Assembly: GCA_031552335.1 (NCBI GenBank)
Contig: JAVBMQ010000029.1
Location: 1-8,116 of the forward strand
Length of the DNA: 8,116 nt
DNA from: JAISFI01 sp031552335
GTDB taxonomy: Bacteria; Bacteroidota; Bacteroidia; Bacteroidales; Azobacteroidaceae
Reading direction: 5' to 3'
A program made the position numbers and the translations under genes. Below the pieces are notes generated by a model. That model saw nothing but the letters and a program-made list of their open reading frames with translations. It was not told where the DNA came from and did not search any database. How positions within the stretch are numbered: the first letter of the stretch is position 1; each line of letters opens with the position of its first letter. Of the stretch, positions 1 to 5,986 are shown in pieces.

Positions 1-473
1 GTGGTTTCCAAAACTCCAAATGTCAGTCCCCCGCTCAATGCATAAATGAGTGCCATGTCTAACAGAGTATTTTTGCTTTCGACTTTGCTAAACTTCAAAG
101 CAAAAGCTGTTGCTGACGGTACAAATTGTATATAGTTATCAGCTTTACTATGCCAGATATAACCGTGTGTATGAAGCCTTTGATCTATGTTATAATCTAC
201 CTGGCGTATTCCATCAAAGAAAAACGAGGATGCTCCATAAGCTACCATCAATGAGGGCACAGCTATCTCCAATATTTTTGCTGTTTGATGGAGACTGCTG
301 TTTTTATTTGTGGGATGAACGGGCGGTGCTTGTTTTGTTGATTTTAAATCCGCACTCTCAAAGAGTGTATCTATAACAACAAAATTATACGATTCTGGTA
401 TTTCGGACGATTTTTTTGCCCAAGCAGAGATTACTATTAGCATCGAAAGAAGAAGTTTTGGTAATATTTTCAT
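1..473 (-). CDS. PAP2-like membrane phosphatase, N-terminal part (runs off left edge)
   Basis: An open frame starts at the ATG complementary to 471-473 and stays open to the window edge, giving 157 complete codons. Residues 1-19 look like a signal peptide (lysine at 2 and 6, core LLLSMLIVISAWA). A polar linker follows (about 20-62), then hydrophobic stretches at about 65-86, 114-128 and 137-157. The order 'K-x-x-x-I-x-P-x-x-x-x-Y-G', 'D-x-x-I-D', 'D-x-Y-I-Q-F-x-P' and then a membrane helix is how Bacteroidetes PAP2-superfamily (type 2 phosphatidic acid phosphatase) proteins begin. Those enzymes dephosphorylate lipid phosphates or undecaprenyl pyrophosphate at the periplasmic face. The catalytic motifs (KxxxxxxRP, PSGH, SRxxxxxHxxxD) would lie beyond the left edge, so activity cannot be judged. 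The gene follows the Omp85 gene on the same strand after 125 bp, so co-transcription is possible. No Shine-Dalgarno sequence is seen; the leader is A-rich. Family assignment is by pattern only. Confidence 0.6.
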   Translation of the reverse strand, partial: MKILPKLLLSMLIVISAWAKKSSEIPESYNFVVIDTLFESADLKSTKQAPPVHPTNKNSSLHQTAKILEIAVPSLMVAYGASSFFFDGIRQVDYNIDQRLHTHGYIWHSKADNYIQFVPSATAFALKFSKVESKNTLLDMALIYALSGGLTFGVLET

Positions 474-524
474 TAAAACATTTTTTTTTGCAGATAAGTA
501 TCTATTGTGTTTTCATCCCTGAAG

Positions 525-567
525 TTTTGTACTAACAAAAACATTCAGATTGATTGTGAAGATCAAT
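525..567. repeat. Two short inverted repeats in the Omp85-PAP2 gap
   Basis: TTTTGT (525-530) and ACAAAA (535-540) form a perfect 6-bp inverted repeat around ACTA. ATTGAT (549-554) and ATCAAT (562-567) form another around a 7-base loop. Read on the minus strand, the second lies 32 bp past the Omp85 stop and is followed by a short T-rich run, so it could be a weak terminator; the first could be an operator for the phosphatase gene. The stems are AT-rich and short, and chance is a fair explanation. Confidence 0.2.
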
Positions 568-598
568 TTCATTCATTTTATTTTATTTATTATAAAAC

Positions 599-1663
599 TC
601 AAAATGCTTCCCCAATCCTGAAATAGAGTCCCCAATCATTTTTACCCAATGCTCCATCTACTCCAATATTTATTTTATATCGTGGCAGCACCCTGTATCT
701 CAGGCCAACACCGCCGCCGGGTAATAATGGACTTGTATAACCTGGAGTATGAGCTATTGCCAAGCCGAAAAAACCTACAACTCCCCATTTCGCATAAAAG
801 TTCCAGCGAAATTCCGATTGTACGGCATAAGTTTGGTTTCCTCGATAGTCTCCTTGAGAGTAGCCACGGATATCTTTGTTTCCCACATAACTTTGCGCTA
901 CAAAAGGTACATCATTTCCAACTGCGGCATTCAATGCCAACCGGGAAGCCAATACCATATCGTATCTTAGTGAATAATAATAATTGGCAAACAAGTCGAG
1001 TTTATTGAATGTACTATCATTGGAAAGCCATGTCGGAAAACCTTTGTAGATAAATGCAGCCAGCAGCCCTTTCGTTGGAAAATTCTGATTATCTTTCGAA
1101 TCATACATAATACTGGCGCCGATTGCATTTTGATAACTATCTGTGTTTTCTGCACTGAAATCAGGGTTTTCAAAAGTCAAATGGGACTTGTAGTATTGTC
1201 CGCTGACTCCTATATAAAACCGCTTGTAAACACGCATGGACTGATCAATAAAAAAGATGCCTCCATGGGTGTTGTAAGGAATTTCAATCTGATCGGTACC
1301 CAATGTTTTGTATGTTTGAAAGTTCGAATTAAAGTAACCGCCAACCAATGTCAGCCGGAATCGGTCGTCTTTGAAAAACATACGGGCATTAGCGAATGCC
1401 ATCCAATCTTTTTTACTTGTATAATCCCCCGTAATAGAAAATTCAGAAGCGGGAGTTTGCCTATTTCCCTGATCCAGATAAAGCATCAACATCACAGTAC
1501 CTCCTCCACCAAATCCTCTTGAGCGGTCAAAGCATAAATCAGGAACTGCAGCAAATCCCGGTTTTCTATCCATCTTCAGGGTATCAGAACCTTTTGCAGA
1601 AATAATAGGAACAGAAAAGATATACAGGCATAGCAAAAAAAAACAGTTTTGTAATTGTTTCAT
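599..1663 (-). CDS. POTRA-less Omp85-superfamily outer-membrane beta-barrel protein
   Basis: A 354-residue protein with a signal peptide (about 1-23, hydrophobic FFLLCLYIFSVPII ending at S-A) followed by alternating beta-strand patterns to the C-terminus, which ends in phenylalanine (RIGEAF) as outer-membrane barrels do. Omp85 (PF01103) hallmarks are visible. YDSKDNQNFPTKG (187-199) corresponds to the family's 'D-x-R-D-N-x-x-F-P-x-x-G'. IRGY (265-268) in VGNKDIRGYSQGDYRG is the lid-loop (L6) VRGY/F motif. The last segment (315-354, PGGGVGLRYR...NIGVDGALG...YFRIGEAF) matches the final strands. The roughly 330-residue mature protein has room for a 16-strand barrel and no POTRA domain, whereas BamA and TamA carry several. 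It is therefore not the essential BamA; members lacking POTRA domains occur in Bacteroidetes and their client is mostly unknown. The gene begins 11 bp after a small lipoprotein gene and is probably co-translated with it. Start choice is supported by the signal peptide. Family confidence is high; the specific role is unknown. Confidence 0.88.
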   Translation of the reverse strand: MKQLQNCFFLLCLYIFSVPIISAKGSDTLKMDRKPGFAAVPDLCFDRSRGFGGGGTVMLMLYLDQGNRQTPASEFSITGDYTSKKDWMAFANARMFFKDDRFRLTLVGGYFNSNFQTYKTLGTDQIEIPYNTHGGIFFIDQSMRVYKRFYIGVSGQYYKSHLTFENPDFSAENTDSYQNAIGASIMYDSKDNQNFPTKGLLAAFIYKGFPTWLSNDSTFNKLDLFANYYYSLRYDMVLASRLALNAAVGNDVPFVAQSYVGNKDIRGYSQGDYRGNQTYAVQSEFRWNFYAKWGVVGFFGLAIAHTPGYTSPLLPGGGVGLRYRVLPRYKINIGVDGALGKNDWGLYFRIGEAF

Positions 1664-1674
1664 ATACCAATCTT

Positions 1675-1830
1675 TTATATATAATCCTCAAAATCTGCGG
1701 ATTCATCATGACCGGTTATGGTAACCAATTGTTCTGTTACATAGTCATCATAACCCAGATAAGTTTTGCATGAAGCGAAATATAAAACTAAAAACAGGGT
1801 ATATAATCCAGGTTTGGTTTTAATGTTCAT
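1675..1830 (-). CDS. Small lipoprotein (51 aa) upstream of the Omp85 gene
   Basis: Reading down from the ATG complementary to 1828-1830 gives 51 codons and a TAA stop at 1675-1677. The N-terminus has lysines at 4 and 6, a hydrophobic stretch (GLYTLFLVLYF) and a lipobox, F-A-S-C, with cysteine at residue 21. This is the pattern of a type II signal peptide, so the mature product would be a lipid-anchored peptide of about 31 residues. The mature part starts CKTYLGYDDY and is rich in Asp, Glu and Tyr; the last ten residues are strongly acidic. I do not recognise a family. The stop is 11 bp from the Omp85 start on the same strand, so translational coupling and a shared outer-membrane job are plausible inferences, for example as an accessory or plug of the POTRA-less barrel. 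It could also be a chance ORF, but lipobox, length and spacing together argue against that. No clear ribosome binding site or TAnnTTTG box was found upstream. Confidence 0.6.
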   Translation of the reverse strand: MNIKTKPGLYTLFLVLYFASCKTYLGYDDYVTEQLVTITGHDESADFEDYI

Positions 1831-2113
1831 AAAATTTCATTTTAAATTTAATACTAAACGATTATCTCTCTATTGTTTAAAACCTTTCAAATTTCCAATG
1901 AAAGGGACTTCTCCAGTTTCTCTCTGCACTTTTGATTTCTTAAATGAATATTGTGTCCATATGATAAGAATTTAATTATTAATAAATAGATTGTAAAATG
2001 AACTTTCTTTAATTCCCTCTGCATTGCATATATCACGAATGAAAGTTGCTGATTATCAACGTTTTGTAAACAGCATTGCAGTTTAATCGAATATGGATTA
2101 TTTAGTACTCATT

Positions 2114-2260
2114 TTAATTTTTTTTATGATATTTAAAATTAAATTTTGATAATCCTATAGTGGTAACTGTCTTACGATTTACGTACTTCATTTTTTTTTT
2201 TGCGAAAAGGAAAAATGACAGACAAAATATAGTGGTTGTTAAAATAAATGTTTTAGTCAT
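2114..2260 (-). CDS. Doubtful small secreted, lysine-rich peptide (48 aa)
   Basis: From the ATG complementary to 2258-2260 an open frame of 48 codons ends at TAA (2114-2116). Residues 1-20 read like a Sec signal peptide: lysine at 3, core FILTTTIFCLSFFLF, alanine at 20. The remaining 28 residues are very basic (about ten Lys or Arg, no acidic residue). An 11-base A run (T11 on the plus strand, 2191-2201) encodes the KKK just after the predicted cleavage site; losing one base there gives an immediate stop, and gaining one gives a stop six codons after the run. The surroundings are AT-rich and no family is recognised, so it may be a chance ORF or the stub of a decayed secreted protein. Lys, Asn, Ile and Phe are over-represented, as expected from random AT-rich DNA. 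Confidence 0.25.
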   Translation of the reverse strand: MTKTFILTTTIFCLSFFLFAKKKMKYVNRKTVTTIGLSKFNFKYHKKN

Positions 2261-2410
2261 GGGTATTTACGTTTTTTAGAGTGAATTTCCTTTTAAACTG
2301 CAGTCTAACTAACATTAGCAATAATAAAACACATTTTTTTTATGCTTGGTTTTTAGTTTTGTTGAGAAAGAGATTGATTATTGTCGACTTATTTTTATAA
2401 TTCAGATGTT

Positions 2411-2571
2411 TAATCGCAAATAGCCTACAATTAGCGACATGAATGTGTCATATTTTTATAATCGCAAATATAATTGCGACAAATTTTTACACTCTTAAAT
2501 GATAATATTTCATGTTTCATTCAGCAAACAAAAAATAATACAGGATGTGTGATCGCATTTAACATTGCGTA
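2411..2571. repeat. Three TCGCAA/TTGCGA inverted-repeat motifs
   Basis: The 12-mer TAATCGCAAATA occurs at 2411-2422 and again at 2459-2470. Each copy is followed by a partly inverted half: ATTAGCGACA at 2430-2439 and ATTGCGACA at 2473-2481. In the second copy TCGCAA (2462-2467) and TTGCGA (2474-2479) are perfect inverted arms around a 6-base spacer. A third, weaker version lies at 2552-2569 (ATCGCA...ATTGCG). Repeated dyads of this kind in a long leader suggest binding sites for a dimeric regulator; the regulator is not identifiable. Confidence 0.45.
2465..2472 (-). promoter_or_regulatory. Possible Bacteroidetes -7 box inside the TCGCAA dyad
   Basis: The minus strand reads TATATTTG here, an exact match to the Bacteroidetes -7 consensus TAnnTTTG. 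It sits between the arms of the second inverted motif, where a bound repressor would block it. No TTG is found at the expected -33 distance, and about 635 bp separate it from the lipoprotein start (about 205 bp from the doubtful ORF at 2260). The match could be chance in AT-rich DNA. Confidence 0.22.
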
Positions 2572-2620
2572 AATTATGTTCCGTTATGTGTAACATGTCG
2601 AACCTCAATATTCTTACAAG

Positions 2621-2640
2621 TGATCATTTGAAAATTATCA
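2621..2640 (-). terminator. Weak AT-rich hairpin at the end of the aldolase gene
   Basis: The 20-bp segment TGATCATTTGAAAATTATCA is an imperfect palindrome: 9-bp arms with one mismatch around a two-base centre. It overlaps the threonine aldolase stop codon. It lacks the GC-rich stem and clean T run of a standard intrinsic terminator, so termination is only a suggestion. Confidence 0.18.
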
Positions 2641-3657
2641 TACAATTGTTTTCAATGTTGAAATAAATTGTTCTATATCTGCGACTGTGGTATCCCAGGA
2701 ACATAACAAACGGATTTCATTATTTTCTTCATTCCATATATAAAAGAAATAATGCTTTAATAATCGGTCAATGATATTTTGAGGCATTGTAAGAAACAAT
2801 GCATTTGATTCTACTTTTTGAGTCAATTGAAGATCAGGTATATTTTTCAACTGATCTGCCAGCAACAATGCCATCTCATTGGCGTGCTGTGCATTTTTCA
2901 ACCACAAATCATTTTCAAAATATGCACTATATTGAGCCGAAATATATCGCATTTTAGAAAACAGTTGAGCCGATTGTTTGCGGTAATACTTTATATTCTC
3001 AAGCAATTCAGGACGAAAAGCTATGACAGCCTCTCCCATCATCATGCCATTTTTAGTTCCACCCAGACTTAAGATATCCACACCACAATCACGGGATAAC
3101 TCTCTCAATCCGAGATTCAACGTTGCACAGGCATTTGCTAAACGGGCGCCATCCATATGTACATACATTCCGAAACTATGGGCATAATCACAAATAGCCT
3201 TTAATTCTTCGGGTGTATAAACCGTTCCTAATTCGGTACACTGAGACAAATAAACTACTTTAGGCTGTGAATGATGTTGGTCATCGAAACCATGCAATTG
3301 CTTGGCAATCCGTTCCGGCGTAAGTTTTCCATCCGGGCAGGGAACTTCTTTAACCATACAGGATGTAAACTTGGCAGGAGCTCCACACTCATCGACACAA
3401 ATATGACCTGTGGAAGCTGACACAATGCTATGAAAAGGCAAAGTCATCGTTTGAAGAGCCACCATATTGGAACCGGTTCCATTAAAAACATAATATGGTT
3501 GTACATCATCCCCGAAGACAGTAGCAATACATTGATCCGCTTTTTCCGTCCAGATATCTGTTCCATAAGCAATCGCATGTCCCTTATTGGCCTCTGCTAT
3601 GGCCTTCATAATTGCAGGATGAACACCCGAATTATTATCACTGGCAAAACTCCTCAT
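2638..3657 (-). CDS. ltaE: Low-specificity L-threonine aldolase (PLP-dependent)
   Basis: A 339-residue cytoplasmic enzyme of the beta-eliminating lyase family (PF01212, fold-type I PLP), predicted to cleave L-threonine or L-allo-threonine to glycine and acetaldehyde. The N-terminus FASDNNSGVHP is the family's substrate-site opening. FNGTGSN (58-64) contributes to phosphate binding. H85 in TGHICVDE would stack on the PLP ring, D169 in HMDGARL (167-173) binds the pyridine nitrogen, and K202 in LGGTKNG (198-204) is the Schiff-base lysine. R316 in IRLLCS would bind the substrate carboxylate. Length and motif spacing are normal for the family, so the gene looks intact. The start gives the conserved N-terminus without extension. 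It begins 23 bp after the rel stop on the same strand, with no visible promoter between, so it is probably the second gene of a rel operon. The link to (p)ppGpp signalling may be only positional. The symbol is by function; exact substrate preference (threonine, allo-threonine or a related beta-hydroxy amino acid) cannot be read from sequence. Confidence 0.9.
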   Translation of the reverse strand: MRSFASDNNSGVHPAIMKAIAEANKGHAIAYGTDIWTEKADQCIATVFGDDVQPYYVFNGTGSNMVALQTMTLPFHSIVSASTGHICVDECGAPAKFTSCMVKEVPCPDGKLTPERIAKQLHGFDDQHHSQPKVVYLSQCTELGTVYTPEELKAICDYAHSFGMYVHMDGARLANACATLNLGLRELSRDCGVDILSLGGTKNGMMMGEAVIAFRPELLENIKYYRKQSAQLFSKMRYISAQYSAYFENDLWLKNAQHANEMALLLADQLKNIPDLQLTQKVESNALFLTMPQNIIDRLLKHYFFYIWNEENNEIRLLCSWDTTVADIEQFISTLKTIV

Positions 3658-3680
3658 AAAAGAAAACTTAAATAATGAAA

Positions 3681-5891
3681 CTATATTCTTTCCACCTGTT
3701 TTACACCCTTTACTGCCTTAATCTTTTTGATTAAGGCATCTAAAACAGACGTATTACTTAACATCACAGTAATTGTTCCCTGGAATAATCCATCATTGGA
3801 ATCTATGGAAATAGATCGGACACTCATTCCATTTTCTTTGGAAATAATAGATGTTATATTGGTTACAATCCCTATATCATCATTTCCAATGACGCGCAAA
3901 GAGATCGGATATATGAGATTTGATTTCCCTGACCAACGCGCTTTAACGATTCTGTATCCGAAACGTTTGAGCATATCCGGAGCATTCGGACAATTAGTCC
4001 GGTGTATTTTGATTCCCTGAATGGAAACAAATCCGAATATTTCATCTCCGTAAATAGGATTACAACATTTAGCCAATTTATAATCTATTCCCCTCAGATT
4101 CTGATCAATAATCAACTCATCTTTGGAAGATATTTCTTCATCGACAGATTTCAGATTTTGAAAATTTTCGGCGCTTCTGGCCTCCAAATGCTCATGAAGC
4201 TCTTTTTCTTTATGTTCAAATTCAAGATACTGATCAATAACCGTGTTAACATCCAAATGTTCGTTGGCAATCTCAGCATAAAAATCGGTCACCGTTTTAT
4301 AGCCCAACTTCTTGATCAAACGCATCAATTGAGCCTCATCTTCTTCAATCTTCCTGTTTTTGAACCGTCTTTTAAGCAATTCTTTGGCAAATTCCACCTG
4401 TTTAGCAGCCTCTTCCTTCAAAGATTGCTTGATTTTCGTACGAGCCTTTGATGTAACAACAAAACTCAGCCAATCTTGTTTAGGAGATTGATTAGGAGAT
4501 GTTGTCAACTCGACCTGATCACCGCTATTCAAGGGATGTTTAATCGAAACATTCTTTCCATTGATCCTTCCTGAAACACACTTACTTCCCAGTTTGGTAT
4601 GAATCGCAAATGCAAAATCAAGCACTGTAGCGTCTTTAGGAAGTTTAAACAAATCACCTTTAGGAGTAAAAACAAAAATTTCGTCATCATACAGGTCCAA
4701 CTTGAAATCCTGCATCACATCAACCGGCGAAGAATCTTTATTTTCGAGGGCTTCACGTACATTATTCAACCATTCATCCAAACCACTCTCCCCTTTGATT
4801 CCTTTGTATTTCCAATGAGCAGCCAAACCTCTTTCTGCCACTTCATCCATTCGTTTACTGCGGATTTGTACTTCCACCCATTTCCCTTCCGGTCCCATTA
4901 CCGTAGTATGCAAAGACTCATAACCATTGCTTTTGGGAATAGAAAGCCAATCTTTCATCCGTTTGGGATTCGGCTGATACATATCGGTAATGATTGAGTA
5001 GACCTGCCAGCAATCTGCCTTTTCTTTTTCCGGAGAAGAATCCAGAATCACCCGGATGGCAAAAAGATCGTAAATTGACTCAAAATCCATTTTTTGCTTG
5101 ATCAGCTTATTGCGAATGGAATGTATGGATTTTGTCCGTCCTTTCAGGTCAAACTTCAGATCTGTCTCCTTTAATTTCTTTTCTATGGGAGCAATGAATT
5201 CTGCAATATACTTATCACGGGAACGTTTTGTTTCATTGATTTTCCGGGCAATAAAATCATAACTTTCCCTGTCGGAATATTTAAGAGACAAGTCTTCCAG
5301 CTCCGATTTAATTTTATACAAACCCAGACGATGCGCCAAAGGTGCATATAAATAAGACGCTTCAGCAGATACTTTCAAACGCAAGGCATCTGATTCGAAT
5401 GTTTTTGCCTGACGCATCAACAATACACGATCGGCAATCATGATCAGGATCACCCGTACATCTTCGGCAAAAGAAAGCAGAAGTTTCCGGAAATTATCGG
5501 TTTCAATAGCTGCGCTTTTTGCATATAACTCACTGGTTTTTATCAAACCGCGCAAGATATCATGGACATCCGAACCAAATTCTTTGGAAACAGTATTGAT
5601 GGTAAGTTGCCCGTTTTGTATTACCGGAAGCAACATAACAGACAATACGGATGCACGTTTCAATCCTATTTCATCAGAAACTACCAAAGCCGTATGCATA
5701 CTTCGCAGCAAAACATTCATACCAAAGTTATCATGAAGAACAAAATCTGTTTCAACTACTTTTCGTATGTATTGTTTGATTTTTTGGATATCTCCGGAGT
5801 CAACAGAATCTCCTACACTTCTCAACAACAAGCGATAAGTGCTGATAAATGTGTAACGTTCCTTTTCCGTAAAAAGCGTAAGACCTTTCAT
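3681..5891 (-). CDS. relA: Long RelA/SpoT homologue, (p)ppGpp synthetase with degenerate HD hydrolase domain
   Basis: Synthesises (p)ppGpp from ATP and GTP or GDP in the stringent response. With the ATG at 5889-5891 the protein has 736 residues, ordered as pseudo-HD (about 45-165), synthetase (about 245-365), TGS (about 403-465), helical region, Cys-containing zinc-finger-like domain (about 598-640: AKCCNP and HRTNCPN) and ACT (about 658-736). The synthetase looks active: GRTKS (251-255), YDLFAIR (D275), RMKD (311-314, the RXKD type), GYESLHTT (323-330) and EVQIR (340-344). The hydrolase looks dead: the usual LLHDVVEDT is MLLPVIQNG here (H to L88, D to P89, E to Q92, D to N93), and ADRLHNMR is ADRVLLMR (Asn to L158). 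A GTG at 5927 would add 12 residues, but those codons overlap a near-consensus -7 box and are not family-like, so I prefer the ATG. It is followed by the threonine aldolase after 23 bp and is divergent from DUF4301. A separate bifunctional Rel/SpoT elsewhere would be needed to degrade ppGpp. Confidence 0.93.
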   Translation of the reverse strand: MKGLTLFTEKERYTFISTYRLLLRSVGDSVDSGDIQKIKQYIRKVVETDFVLHDNFGMNVLLRSMHTALVVSDEIGLKRASVLSVMLLPVIQNGQLTINTVSKEFGSDVHDILRGLIKTSELYAKSAAIETDNFRKLLLSFAEDVRVILIMIADRVLLMRQAKTFESDALRLKVSAEASYLYAPLAHRLGLYKIKSELEDLSLKYSDRESYDFIARKINETKRSRDKYIAEFIAPIEKKLKETDLKFDLKGRTKSIHSIRNKLIKQKMDFESIYDLFAIRVILDSSPEKEKADCWQVYSIITDMYQPNPKRMKDWLSIPKSNGYESLHTTVMGPEGKWVEVQIRSKRMDEVAERGLAAHWKYKGIKGESGLDEWLNNVREALENKDSSPVDVMQDFKLDLYDDEIFVFTPKGDLFKLPKDATVLDFAFAIHTKLGSKCVSGRINGKNVSIKHPLNSGDQVELTTSPNQSPKQDWLSFVVTSKARTKIKQSLKEEAAKQVEFAKELLKRRFKNRKIEEDEAQLMRLIKKLGYKTVTDFYAEIANEHLDVNTVIDQYLEFEHKEKELHEHLEARSAENFQNLKSVDEEISSKDELIIDQNLRGIDYKLAKCCNPIYGDEIFGFVSIQGIKIHRTNCPNAPDMLKRFGYRIVKARWSGKSNLIYPISLRVIGNDDIGIVTNITSIISKENGMSVRSISIDSNDGLFQGTITVMLSNTSVLDALIKKIKAVKGVKQVERI

Positions 5892-5919
5892 CGCTGACAA
5901 ATTTGTTGTAAAAATACAA

Positions 5920-5927
5920 AGATTCAC
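5920..5927 (-). promoter_or_regulatory. Near-consensus -7 box for rel
   Basis: The minus strand reads AATCTTTG here, one mismatch from TAnnTTTG, 28 bp upstream of the preferred rel ATG. A transcript starting just downstream would exclude the GTG at 5927 as a start codon. No TTG is at the expected -33 distance, so support is partial. Confidence 0.25.
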
Positions 5928-5931
5928 TTTC

Positions 5932-5953
5932 TTATTCCAAGATTTTGGAATAA
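5932..5953. promoter_or_regulatory. Operator-like perfect inverted repeat in the rel/DUF4301 divergent promoter region
   Basis: TTATTCCAA (5932-5940) and TTGGAATAA (5945-5953) are perfect 9-bp inverted arms around GATT. The repeat lies near the middle of the 95-bp gap between the divergent rel and DUF4301 starts. Its right arm overlaps the -7 box proposed for DUF4301, and its left end is 4 bp beyond the rel -7-like box. A dimeric repressor bound here could control both genes. It could form a hairpin in RNA only if transcripts began upstream of it. Confidence 0.5.
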
Positions 5954-5958
5954 TTTTG
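5951..5958 (+). promoter_or_regulatory. Bacteroidetes -7 box for DUF4301
   Basis: TAATTTTG matches the TAnnTTTG consensus exactly and lies 28 bp upstream of the ATG at 5987, giving a short A-rich leader. No TTG is visible at -33 spacing; the region there is TTCTTATT. Confidence 0.45.
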
Positions 5959-5986
5959 CAGAAAAAGATTTTAAAACGAAGAAGTT

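Larger units (their letters stand above)
1831..2637. other. Long AT-rich intergenic region
   Basis: About 807 bp separate the lipoprotein start from the threonine aldolase stop, both on the minus strand, so this is the leader of the lipoprotein-Omp85 unit. It holds long A/T runs (T11 at 2191-2201, T8 at 2333-2340), a cluster of TCGCAA/TTGCGA inverted motifs at 2411-2571, a possible minus-strand -7 box (TATATTTG, complement of 2465-2472) and one questionable signal-peptide ORF (2114-2260). I found no RNA gene, no recognisable coding domain and no mobile-element end in it. The length is unusual for such a compact stretch and suggests regulation or a decayed gene. Confidence 0.6.

Noticed and set aside
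110..376. An 88-residue plus-strand ORF.
   Set aside because: It lies wholly antisense to the PAP2-like gene, whose minus-strand frame has a signal peptide and membrane segments.
1766..1975. A 69-residue plus-strand ORF.
   Set aside because: It starts antisense to the lipoprotein gene, has no promoter or domain, and is on the strand opposite all nearby genes.
1887..2024. A 45-codon minus-strand frame (starts MQRELKKVHF) with a short hydrophobic stretch, upstream of the lipoprotein gene.
   Set aside because: Composition is what AT-rich DNA gives by chance, there is no signal peptide, lipobox or known family, and the 56-bp gap to the lipoprotein adds no support.
4002..4451. A 149-residue plus-strand ORF inside rel.
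   Set aside because: It is antisense to conserved Rel domains and is Phe/Ile-rich, a typical shadow of a Lys/Glu-rich gene on the other strand.
5889..5927. A GTG start giving a 748-residue Rel.
   Set aside because: The extra 12 residues do not look like the family N-terminus and their codons overlap a near-consensus -7 box; the ATG at 5889-5891 is the better start.
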